Shown here piece after piece: positions 23,787 through 31,915 of a DNA stretch of 32,911 nt. Source of the DNA: an uncultured Acidobacteriia bacterium (GTDB lineage: Bacteria > Acidobacteriota > Terriglobia > Bryobacterales > Bryobacteraceae); NCBI GenBank assembly GCA_903909435.1, contig CAIVVT010000242.1, forward strand, positions 1 to 32,911. Reading direction: 5' to 3'. The position numbers and the translations under genes are program-made. Every line of letters begins with the position of its first letter. Position 1 is the first letter of the stretch. The notes below the pieces were generated by a model. The model did no database searches. It saw nothing but the letters and a program-made list of their open reading frames with translations, and was not told the DNA's origin.

Positions 23787-26700
23787 ATGTCTGCAACATT
23801 TCGATCGACTTCAATGGTTTTACTCGCGGTCTTGGCGGCCTCCGGCGCGCTGGCACAAATCGATACGGGAAACATCAGCGGGACCATTCACGACGCCACG
23901 GGCGCCGTGGTTCCCCGGGCCGTCGTGAAGATCGTCAATACGGGAACCAGCGCGGAAGTCAGCCTGGTCAGCGATGACAACGGGTTCTACTCCGCACCGG
24001 CATTGCGCCCTGGAGTCTATGCAGTCACGGCACGCGCCGCTGGATTTCAAACAGCGCGCAGGCAGAATATCCAGGTCCGGGTGCAGGATCATCTGCCCCT
24101 TGATTTCGACCTGGCGGTGGCCAGCGACGACACTGTGGTTAACGTGATTGCAGAGGTCCCACTTCTCGAAACCCAGTCGACCTCGCTGGGACACGTTGTG
24201 GAGGATCGTGCGATCCAGGAATTGCCTTTGAACGGCCGCAACTTCACACAACTTGCGGTGCTGGGGGCGGGCACCTCGCCATCGCGCCGCGGCCCGGAGC
24301 GGGACACCTTCGTTGCCAACGGAGCGCGCCCCATTCAGAACAGCTATCTCCTGGACGGCATCGAGAACAAAAACAAGATCGTGGGATTCGATAGCTCGTC
24401 GGCACAGGTGATTCAGCCGGTGCTCGATGGGATTCAGGAGTTCAAGGTTCAGACCAACACGTTCAGCGCCGAGTTCGGCCAATCGGCGGGCGCGGTGGTA
24501 AATGTCACGCTCAAGTCCGGCACGAACCAACTGCACGGCAGCGCCTACGAATTCATACGAAACTCCGCGCTCGACGCCAAGCCATACTTCCAGCCGACTT
24601 CTGTTCGCCCGCAGTTCATACAAAACCTGTTTGGGGCAACGCTGGGAGGTCCGGTCATCAAGGATCGGACGTTCGCGTTCTTCAGTTGGCAGAGTCAGCG
24701 GGAAGTCAACGCGGCACCCCAACTGGCTACGGTTCCTACGGTGGCGCAGCGCGCGGGCCAATTCTCCACACCCACCTTCGATCCGGCCAGTACGCGACTC
24801 GGACCGGACGGCAAAACCTACGTGCGCGATCTATTCGGCGGCAACCTCGTACCGCAGAGCCGGTGGGATCCAGTCTCGGCAAAGCTGGCGAGTCTTTACC
24901 CAAATCCCTTGTCCGCGGCGGCGAGTTCCAACTTCTTCTCGAATCAACGGCAGCGAGTGAGCAACGACCAATACAACATCAAGGTCGACCATCGGTTCGG
25001 TCAGAACGACAGCTTCTTTGCGCGTTACTCCTCGACTGCGAACACAAATATCCTGCCATCGACGCTGCCGCCACCCGCCAACGATCCCAGCATCGCCGAG
25101 CCCACCGGACGTTCATGGGCCGCCAGCGAAACGCACACGTTGAATCCCGTGACGCTCAACGAATTTCGATTCGGGTACATGGAGACCCGCCTCGTGCAGC
25201 ATATCGCCACCAAGCGGCTATTCGAAGAGTACGGCATCATCGGAGCGCCAAACCTACCCTACGTCGGCGGACTGCCGACCTTCGCAGTCAACGGGCTCAC
25301 GACGCTCGGTTCCACCGGACCCGCAGCGCTTCCCACCCCGGCCACCGGTTCCGGCAATTTCCCGATCGACAAGCAAGGCATCACGCTGCAGCTTTCCGAT
25401 AATCTCTCGCTGGTCCGGGGACAGCACACTCTGAAGGTGGGTGCCGATTTCCAGCAGGTCACGCTGTATGCGAACTCGACGCTTTCGGCGCGGCCCGCTT
25501 TCGGCTTCAACGGCGTGTACACCCAGAATCCTCAGCAGCGCGCAGGAACCGGCTCCGCGTACGCGGACTTCCTGCTGGGTTACACCAGCAGCGCTACCGT
25601 ATCTACCCGCTCGCTCAGTGAAAGCCGCCAGCACATCGTTCAGGGCTACATTCAGGATGACTGGAAAGTGGGTCCGCGGCTCACGCTCAATGCGGGGTTG
25701 CGCTACGAACTGGCACTGCCGTTCTATGAAACGGCGGATCACTACTCCGATCTGATCCTGGAACCAGGTCCACTCTACGGCAAGGTGCTGGATGCTTCGC
25801 AGGCTGCTGCACATGGCTACCGCCGCTCGTTCGTCGACCCTGACTGGAACAACTTCGCCCCGCGCCTCGGGATCGCCTACAAGACGACTCAGAAGAGCGT
25901 GATCCGCAGTGCATTCGGCGTATTCTATGGCCGCGACGAGAACATCCCAGTGGCCCGCCGTCCTACGAACAACCCGCCGTACTTCATCCAAAAGACTTAT
26001 ACCAGCGACCAGATCAACCCGGCGATCCTGCTACGGACAGGGTTCCCCGCCAGTGCGCTGGACCCAGCCTCGGTCGTCAACCCGGACGTAAACTCGTACG
26101 GCAAGAACACGCCTTTGCCATACGTCCTGCAGTGGAATTTCAATTTCCAGCAGGAGCTGCCCGGCGGCTTTGTAGCCGACGTTGGTTATGTCGGTTCGGG
26201 TGCTCGCCGGCTCTACACGCCGTTGAATCTGAACCTGCCCACGCCGGGCCCGGGAGCGATCAATCCGCGCCGGCCGATCCAAGGCTACAGCGCCGTCTAC
26301 GCTCTGGCACCATGGGTAAACTCCAGCTACAACGCGCTGCTGGCGCAGTTGGAACGCCGGTTTGCGCGAGGCATTAGCGTGCTGTTGGGTTACACCTACG
26401 GCCACTCTATCGACTACGCTGGCGCCAATGCCGAGCAGGATACCGGGCCCCAGGATCCAAGGAACTTAACGCCCAACCGGGGCAGCTCCAATTTCGACTT
26501 GCGGCATCGACTGGTTGCCAGCTACAGCGTTGAGTTGCCATTCGGGCGAGGCAAGGCACTTCTGGCGCATTCCGCACTGGCTTCGGCGATCTTGGGCGGA
26601 TGGCAATTATCCGGAATCACGAGCTATCAGACAGGACTGCCATTCACCCCTGTCCTGGGTTTCGATCCGAGCAACACAGGAACCACAGGCCGCCCCAATC

Positions 26701-27035
26701 GCCTTGCCGACGGTTCCCTGGCGTCGGACGTCCGCGGCGTGCGCCGCTGGTTCGACACTAGCGCATTCATCGCGCCATCCGGTTTCGTTTTCGGCAACTC
26801 GGGCCGGAACATCTTGCGCGGGCCGAATCAGTTCAACTCCGACGTAGGGCTGGCCCGAACATTGAGGCCAGGCGAGCGCGTCGCGCTGCAGATTCGCGCC
26901 GAAGCATTCAACATTTTCAACACACCGCAATTCGGGCTTCCGGGAACCACCATCGGAACCACCAGCGCAGGAGTCATCAGCACGGTAGTGAATCCCGAGC
27001 GCCAGTTGCAGTTTGCGCTGCGGGCGAGCTTCTAG
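23787..27035 (+). CDS. TonB-dependent-receptor-like outer membrane protein (Oar-like)
   Basis: 1082 residues. The signal peptide (1-23, ending GALA-QI) is followed by a carboxypeptidase-regulatory-like beta domain (about 26-110: GNISGTIHDATGAVVPRAVV, NGFYSAPALRPGVYAVTA), then a plug with ELPLNGRNFTQL (145-156) and NSYLLDGIENKN, and a large beta-barrel in repeating strands ending in aromatic Phe (LQFALRASF). This arrangement is the expanded Acidobacterial receptor type. It probably binds or imports a large organic substrate through the outer membrane. GAGGAAG lies 5 nt before the ATG. The sulfatase-like gene follows after 27 bases, so they are cotranscribed, and the divergent Cys-sulfatase suggests a sulfated ligand. 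Confidence 0.9.
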   Translation: MSATFRSTSMVLLAVLAASGALAQIDTGNISGTIHDATGAVVPRAVVKIVNTGTSAEVSLVSDDNGFYSAPALRPGVYAVTARAAGFQTARRQNIQVRVQDHLPLDFDLAVASDDTVVNVIAEVPLLETQSTSLGHVVEDRAIQELPLNGRNFTQLAVLGAGTSPSRRGPERDTFVANGARPIQNSYLLDGIENKNKIVGFDSSSAQVIQPVLDGIQEFKVQTNTFSAEFGQSAGAVVNVTLKSGTNQLHGSAYEFIRNSALDAKPYFQPTSVRPQFIQNLFGATLGGPVIKDRTFAFFSWQSQREVNAAPQLATVPTVAQRAGQFSTPTFDPASTRLGPDGKTYVRDLFGGNLVPQSRWDPVSAKLASLYPNPLSAAASSNFFSNQRQRVSNDQYNIKVDHRFGQNDSFFARYSSTANTNILPSTLPPPANDPSIAEPTGRSWAASETHTLNPVTLNEFRFGYMETRLVQHIATKRLFEEYGIIGAPNLPYVGGLPTFAVNGLTTLGSTGPAALPTPATGSGNFPIDKQGITLQLSDNLSLVRGQHTLKVGADFQQVTLYANSTLSARPAFGFNGVYTQNPQQRAGTGSAYADFLLGYTSSATVSTRSLSESRQHIVQGYIQDDWKVGPRLTLNAGLRYELALPFYETADHYSDLILEPGPLYGKVLDASQAAAHGYRRSFVDPDWNNFAPRLGIAYKTTQKSVIRSAFGVFYGRDENIPVARRPTNNPPYFIQKTYTSDQINPAILLRTGFPASALDPASVVNPDVNSYGKNTPLPYVLQWNFNFQQELPGGFVADVGYVGSGARRLYTPLNLNLPTPGPGAINPRRPIQGYSAVYALAPWVNSSYNALLAQLERRFARGISVLLGYTYGHSIDYAGANAEQDTGPQDPRNLTPNRGSSNFDLRHRLVASYSVELPFGRGKALLAHSALASAILGGWQLSGITSYQTGLPFTPVLGFDPSNTGTTGRPNRLADGSLASDVRGVRRWFDTSAFIAPSGFVFGNSGRNILRGPNQFNSDVGLARTLRPGERVALQIRAEAFNIFNTPQFGLPGTTIGTTSAGVISTVVNPERQLQFALRASF

Positions 27036-27062
27036 CTCCGAGGACCCTCAGGAGAAAGCACT

Positions 27063-28610
27063 ATGAGTGAGAATAAACGCCGCCAGTTTCTGAAACTCGC
27101 CGGGCCTCTGCCGGCCGCCATGGCAACCGGATGCAAAGCTGGAGCCGCCCCGCAAGGGCACGACATTCAGGGCAGCGCCAAATGGGAGCGCCCCCCGAAG
27201 CAAACCGGCAATAGCCTGAACCTCCTTGTGTTCGTCGCAGACACCTTTCGGGCCGATAACCTGGAAGCGTATGGCAGCGATTGGGTTCAAACTCCAAACC
27301 TGAACCGGTTTGCGCAGCAATCCATAGTATTCCAGGACGCTTACGCCGAGGGCTTGCCGACCATTCCAGCGCGCCGAGTACTCTACACCGGCCGCCGCAT
27401 CGTGCCTACCTACCATGTGGCACAACTGGGCGAACTTGGCTCCTCTCCGGGGTGGCATCATCTCTATCACGAAGACGTCACTTTGAGCGAGGTGCTCTGG
27501 GAAGCGGGTTACTCCACGGCATTGATCGCCGATCTGCCCCACCTCCAACGTCCCGGGCGCAACTTCCACCGCGGCTACAAGTACTTTGAATGGATTCGCG
27601 GCCAGGAGACCGATTACTATGCCTTGGCACCCAGGAAGACGCCGGATTTCAGCGACTTGTTCCCGGCCGGCTATATCGATGAAGTCGAAAAGCAATACGG
27701 CGATGGAGGCCGTGGCGATTTTCGCAAGTTCCTCAATCAATACACCGCCAACCGGAAGCGCTGGCTCAAGAACGGCGATTCAATCGTCGAACAAACCGCG
27801 CGCCGCGCTATCGATTGGCTCAAGCAAAACCGCGACGAAGGCCCGTTCTATTTGCACATCGAGTCCTTCGATCCGCACGAGCCTTGGGATCCGCCCGCAG
27901 ACTTCCTGCGCAAGTACTACTCCGGTCCCGCGACGCCCAGTTGGCCTGAGCCGCCCTATACGAACATCCAAGTTCCGCCTGAGGGAGTGAAGCGGTTACG
28001 CGCGAACTACGCGGGGGAGGCCTCGAATGTGGATCACTGGTTCGGAAAGATCGTCGAAACGCTCGGCGACCTTGGACTCGCGGACAATACGGTCGTCGTA
28101 TTTCTTTCCGACCACGGCGCTCTGCTCGGAGAACAGGGGCAATTCGCCAAGGGCGCGGAGCGGCAGCGTGTTCAGGTGACACGAATCCCGCTCCTGGTCC
28201 GTGTGCCGGGACAATCTTCGGCCAAGGTTAGTGGATTTGTGCAGCATCCTGACCTCCTGCCGACGCTGCTCGGGCGGTTGAACCTGAAAGCTCCTGCGCG
28301 CGCGACCGGGCAAGACCTGTGGGAGTACGTCGCCAAGAAGGAATCAACCAACCGGGACCACATCGTTACAGGTTTTGGCTGGATTGCTTCCGTCCGCACT
28401 CCGATATGGACCTACGTCGCCGTCTGGAACCCGGAGAAGTACACGGGAACCTTTGCGCCCCAGCTTTACGACGTTCGCAAGGACCCTCAAGAGTTGCGAA
28501 ACGTCGTCGACTCCTATCCGCAGGTCGCAAAGGACCTGCAAGCCAAGCTACGCGCCTATATCGACAGCGGTTGGGATATCACCCGAGGCAGCTTCGCCGG
28601 AAGCGTTTAG
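27063..28610 (+). CDS. Sulfatase-family protein with Thr at the nucleophile position
   Basis: 515 residues of the alkaline-phosphatase superfamily. VFVADTFRADNL (57-68) supplies the first metal site, FLSDHGALLGE the second, and HIESFDPHEPWDPP another conserved segment. The signature C/S-x-P-x-R reads T100-I-P-A-R (GLPTIPARRVLYTGRR), so formylglycine cannot form there. It may use Thr directly, like the Thr-nucleophile phosphotransferases of the superfamily, or be a hydrolase of another ester. KRRQFLKLAGPLPAA is a Tat-like signal, and ATGC (21-24) resembles a lipobox, so a Tat-exported lipoprotein is possible. AGGAG is 8 nt before the ATG. Operon with the receptor. Confidence 0.87.
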   Translation: MSENKRRQFLKLAGPLPAAMATGCKAGAAPQGHDIQGSAKWERPPKQTGNSLNLLVFVADTFRADNLEAYGSDWVQTPNLNRFAQQSIVFQDAYAEGLPTIPARRVLYTGRRIVPTYHVAQLGELGSSPGWHHLYHEDVTLSEVLWEAGYSTALIADLPHLQRPGRNFHRGYKYFEWIRGQETDYYALAPRKTPDFSDLFPAGYIDEVEKQYGDGGRGDFRKFLNQYTANRKRWLKNGDSIVEQTARRAIDWLKQNRDEGPFYLHIESFDPHEPWDPPADFLRKYYSGPATPSWPEPPYTNIQVPPEGVKRLRANYAGEASNVDHWFGKIVETLGDLGLADNTVVVFLSDHGALLGEQGQFAKGAERQRVQVTRIPLLVRVPGQSSAKVSGFVQHPDLLPTLLGRLNLKAPARATGQDLWEYVAKKESTNRDHIVTGFGWIASVRTPIWTYVAVWNPEKYTGTFAPQLYDVRKDPQELRNVVDSYPQVAKDLQAKLRAYIDSGWDITRGSFAGSV

Positions 28611-29060
28611 AAAGCAGAGCCAGAATGCGTTAGTCCAAAACGCGAGTCCCGCCGGTTGGACTGCGTGACTCCGCTCCCATGACTGAGCGCCTCTGGTCCT
28701 GCTGGCGACGGCCTTGCCATCGCGACCAGAGCCAGAGACGGCTCGGGTTTGAGCTCCCAATACCGGAGGATTCGTGGCGTCGCCGACCTTGGCAGATGCA
28801 AGCAATCCCGGGCCGAAACCCGCACCTGGCAGTAGGGATTCACTTCGCGGGAGGAAGAGTGTCGGGCTCGTGCTGATCAGCAGCCGGTGCCAACACGATA
28901 AAGGCGGCATCGGCCGGGTAGCGGAAGTCGGGAGTTGAAGATCGTCGCCGAACCCACGCCCGGACGTCCCCTCCGGCCCTCCGTGGAGTGATTGACCAGA
29001 TGAAGTAGACTTCGGGTGTACTTCAGTTTTCGGCTGGCCATTCACCAGTCTGGGATCAAC
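28611..29060. other. Gene-free interval with a long hairpin
   Basis: No gene recognised. CTCTGGTC (28691-28698) pairs perfectly with GACCAGAG (28724-28731); inside, GCGA/TCGC can extend the structure. A short motif at about 28622-28645, read on the minus strand, resembles the sequence just after the terminator at 1510-1535 (about 18 of 24 bases), possibly a dispersed intergenic repeat. Confidence 0.45.
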
Positions 29061-30359
29061 GTGCCTAAACCGGAAGTCCTCCAATCCTGGAAAGAGATCG
29101 CGGCATTTTTGGGCGTCACCGTCCGCTCGGTGCAACGTTGGGAGTGTGACGGACTACCGGTCTATCGCCAGTGTGACGGACACAAGGCACGGGTCTTTGC
29201 CTACCCGTTAGAACTGAAGCAGTGGCTGGAAGCCGACGGTCTGCGGGCGCAAGAGCCGGAAACTGAGACCGTGGCCAGCCCAACACCTACGCGCGACCAT
29301 TTCCGGCTCAAGGCGTGGGCGACCGTTGGAGCGGCAGTCGCGGCAGTCGCACTCGCGGCGGTTTTGCTCTGGCGCACAGGCGTGTTCCCTGCCACTCCCA
29401 TTCCAGCACGGTGGACGCTCGAGGGCTCAACACTCCGCGTGCTCGATTCCGCCGAGCGTCTCTGCTGGCAAAGGACTCTTCCACCGCCCGGTGCGGCTTT
29501 CCAAGCCAGAGTGAGCGACAAGGTTGTGATTGCGGACATTGACGGCGACGGCCGCCAGGAAACGCTGCTGAGCTATGTGCCAGCCGGCCCTGAACAGGCC
29601 GGCCGGCTCATGTGCTTCGACCACCGGGGGCGTTTGCGGTGGGAAACCCGGTTCGGCGCGGCCCGGACCTTCGGATTGCGGCGGTTCGATGCGAACTATA
29701 TCGGCGTCTTTGTCAAACCCGTGGTAGCCGGGGGTAGGCGATTGCTGCTTACCGTCGCCAACCACCACATCTGGTATCCGGCGCAAGTCGCCTTATTGGA
29801 TCCCACCAGCGGCAGGGTGGTAGAGGAGTATTGGCACCCGGGCGCGTTGTCGCATTGCGTCATCCACGACATAGACGGCGACGGGCAGCCCGAGGCCTTG
29901 CTGGGTGGCATCAACAATCCGGGTGACGGGTTGGGACATCCCGGCGTGGCCGTTTTGAAACTGCCCTTCTCAAAGGCGCCTCGCCAAGTTTCACAGGCGG
30001 GGGACCCTCTGCCGCCCGTCACCGGTGGTGGCGAACTTACCTACGCGCTATTTCCCCTGGCCGACTTCTGCCGGTCGCAGGGGCGCCTGGGGGTAGTTGC
30101 GACAATGAGCGTGGACCAGTACGGCCGCATCCTGGTGCAGACACCAGGTTCTGTAGTGTATTACCTGGACTCCCACCTGCGCGCGCTGGAGTACCGCTTT
30201 TCGGGCGAGTTCAAGCCGTTTCATGATCGCGAGTTCCATCAGGGCATTCTCGACCACGAGTTTGACGCGGTCGAGGAGGCGTCGATGGGTGACGTGGTGA
30301 CGTTTGGCTGGGCCCCCGACGGCAATAGCCCGCTATTGAAGCGGTTCTGGAAGTACTAA
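29061..30359 (+). CDS. Membrane-anchored HTH regulator with FG-GAP-like outer domain
   Basis: 432 residues from the GTG at 29061 (GGGAT seven bases before); a GTG at 29016 is in frame but poorer. Residues 1-60 are a MerR/excisionase-like HTH (LQSWKEIAAFLGVTVRSVQR, then RVFAYPLELKQWLE). A single membrane helix spans about 84-104 (TVGAAVAAVALAAVLLW). The remainder carries two Ca-binding-like DIDGDG motifs (159-164 and 270-275) in VCBS/FG-GAP-type repeats. The layout suggests a one-component transmembrane regulator whose outer propeller-like domain senses something outside and whose HTH faces the cytoplasm. Similar proteins with HTH plus TM plus repeats are known in Acidobacteriota, without an established ligand. 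It stands alone downstream of the receptor operon, its possible target. Confidence 0.75.
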   Translation: MPKPEVLQSWKEIAAFLGVTVRSVQRWECDGLPVYRQCDGHKARVFAYPLELKQWLEADGLRAQEPETETVASPTPTRDHFRLKAWATVGAAVAAVALAAVLLWRTGVFPATPIPARWTLEGSTLRVLDSAERLCWQRTLPPPGAAFQARVSDKVVIADIDGDGRQETLLSYVPAGPEQAGRLMCFDHRGRLRWETRFGAARTFGLRRFDANYIGVFVKPVVAGGRRLLLTVANHHIWYPAQVALLDPTSGRVVEEYWHPGALSHCVIHDIDGDGQPEALLGGINNPGDGLGHPGVAVLKLPFSKAPRQVSQAGDPLPPVTGGGELTYALFPLADFCRSQGRLGVVATMSVDQYGRILVQTPGSVVYYLDSHLRALEYRFSGEFKPFHDREFHQGILDHEFDAVEEASMGDVVTFGWAPDGNSPLLKRFWKY

Positions 30360-30663
30360 CCGGCAGCCCAAAATGCATTTCGAACTCCGCGTGTTAACGA
30401 CTACGGCGGAGTAGCCTCCCAGGAATTGGCCACGCACCTGCGGGTCGCTCGCCGAACCGGATCAGCCCTGCTCGTTTCAAGGCAACTCTTTGGTACCCCC
30501 GGTGCAAACCCTCTACGGCCAGTACTGCGTCAGTACCAGACAGAGCGACATGTCGCACCTTGTCGCCTAACGCGCGAAGACCTCCTCCCCATACTGATTG
30601 AGGAGACGGCGTTCAGAAACGCAATCTCACCGTAATAACTGCACCTGCAAAAGGAGATTCGCA
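30360..30663. other. Gene-free interval upstream of the PEP-CTERM gene
   Basis: No gene recognised. It contains a small hairpin GCGTT-CAGA-AACGC (30610-30623) and the ribosome site AAAGGAG of the next gene. No convincing promoter was found. Confidence 0.5.
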
Positions 30664-31269
30664 ATGCATATGAAATCGCGTCCTGTCGAAGGGACCGCCC
30701 TATTAACACTTGGCCGCAACCTTGCCCTCGCCCTTGCTTCCGTGTGCCTGATGGCACCCTGCGCCAGCGGCGCCGCTATCAACTACGCCGTTGGCCAGCC
30801 CGCCACAGCCAGCAGTTCCTACTACGGAGATTCCTGGATTGGTCACGGGAACGACGGGTTAATGACCACGGCGTGGGTAGCGAGCGGGTGGGATGCCTGG
30901 TGGCAAGTTGACTTGGGAGCGATCGTTCCAATAGATGATGTCGCGGTGTTCAATGCCGACGGCCCAGGCTACCACACCACATTTCAGCTGTCGTGGAGCA
31001 CGGACGGCTCCACATGGTTGCCTATCGGCTTGCAGACAACTGGTTCCGGACCCTCCTGGACTTTCAGTTTCGCCACCGCCGGAGAGGAAATGCGCTATAT
31101 CCGCTACAGCACCATAGGCGAGTCAGGATCCGATTGGGGCGCGCTCATTGAACTGCAGGCTTTTGGCTCCGGTGAATTGCCGGGCCAGGTCCCCGAACCG
31201 GCCTCTTTCGCCATGATGTTCGCCGGTCTCGCCGTGGTTGGCCTCGTTCACCGCATACGCCACCAATAA
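30664..31269 (+). CDS. Secreted discoidin-like (F5/8 type C) protein with PEP-CTERM signal
   Basis: 201 residues from the ATG at 30664, which follows AAAGGAGATTCGCA. A signal peptide (about 1-37, CASGAA) precedes an F5/8-type-C fold (38-168): NYAVGQPATASSS, the WWQVDLGAIVPIDDVAVFN core and MRYIRYSTIGES are typical of this carbohydrate-binding-like domain. The end is a complete PEP-CTERM sorting signal: VPEP (176-179), hydrophobic helix (180-195), basic tail HRIRHQ. Such proteins are processed by exosortase and often belong to exopolysaccharide-associated surfaces. No exosortase gene is in the window. Single-gene unit. Confidence 0.88.
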   Translation: MHMKSRPVEGTALLTLGRNLALALASVCLMAPCASGAAINYAVGQPATASSSYYGDSWIGHGNDGLMTTAWVASGWDAWWQVDLGAIVPIDDVAVFNADGPGYHTTFQLSWSTDGSTWLPIGLQTTGSGPSWTFSFATAGEEMRYIRYSTIGESGSDWGALIELQAFGSGELPGQVPEPASFAMMFAGLAVVGLVHRIRHQ

Positions 31270-31915
31270 TCAGGGTTGGCGTTGAACGGCGCGGTCCAAT
31301 TGTTGCAACGTGCGGAATAGGAGTGCGTTAGCGCTTCCGGCGCGGCTCATTTGAGGATGCGGAGAACGATCGCGGCCGGGACGGACATCGTTGCCGGCCC
31401 GCGCATCGATCGGTGTGAGCGGGGTAAGTCATCCGGCTGTTGCCCCCTGTTTAGGAGATCGGACCGCACGCCGGAATGCGGCCCCGCAAACCACCGGCCG
31501 GGAATTTGACCTTCCGGCCGGTCTTGATTCACTGATGCCGCGTGGGCAACACAGCACCTCGTCAAGGACGATTCGATCCGCCGTTGTTTTGGTTGCACCC
31601 CGGCCTCTGGTCAAGTTGACAGGTGAGTCGCGAACTTCCCGATATCTCGCTGTGGCATGTGGAGCGGGCAATACGAGCCCTGATCTCGTGGCAGGCCACC
31701 CGGTGGCACGATTCGGCCGCCACTGGATTGGCCCATCACTCAGTGCGACGTCGGTCGATGACTTATCTTCGGGAATCGCATGGACCGGCCGGTTTGGCAT
31801 CAACTCTCGCGCGGGCCGGCGCGATCGGCGGAGTCGCCGATTCATGCGTACTACTGAATTGGCAATCCCAGCCAGCTTCGCCCACGACCGCGAGCGGATG
31901 ATAAGCTCTTCGCAG
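31270..31915. other. Gene-free interval of about 645 bases
   Basis: Open frames on both strands are Arg/Ser-rich and lack ribosome sites, signal peptides or known motifs, so I do not call a gene. No transposase motif, tRNA or repeat was recognised. Confidence 0.4.

Noticed and set aside
23820..24761. 313-codon minus-strand frame over the receptor gene
   Set aside because: Antisense to a clear carboxypeptidase-regulatory and plug region; no motif.
28548..29135. 195-codon minus-strand frame downstream of the Thr-type sulfatase gene
   Set aside because: Low-complexity Ser/Pro/Arg composition, overlaps the sulfatase end and the HTH start, no ribosome site; probably intergenic repeat sequence.
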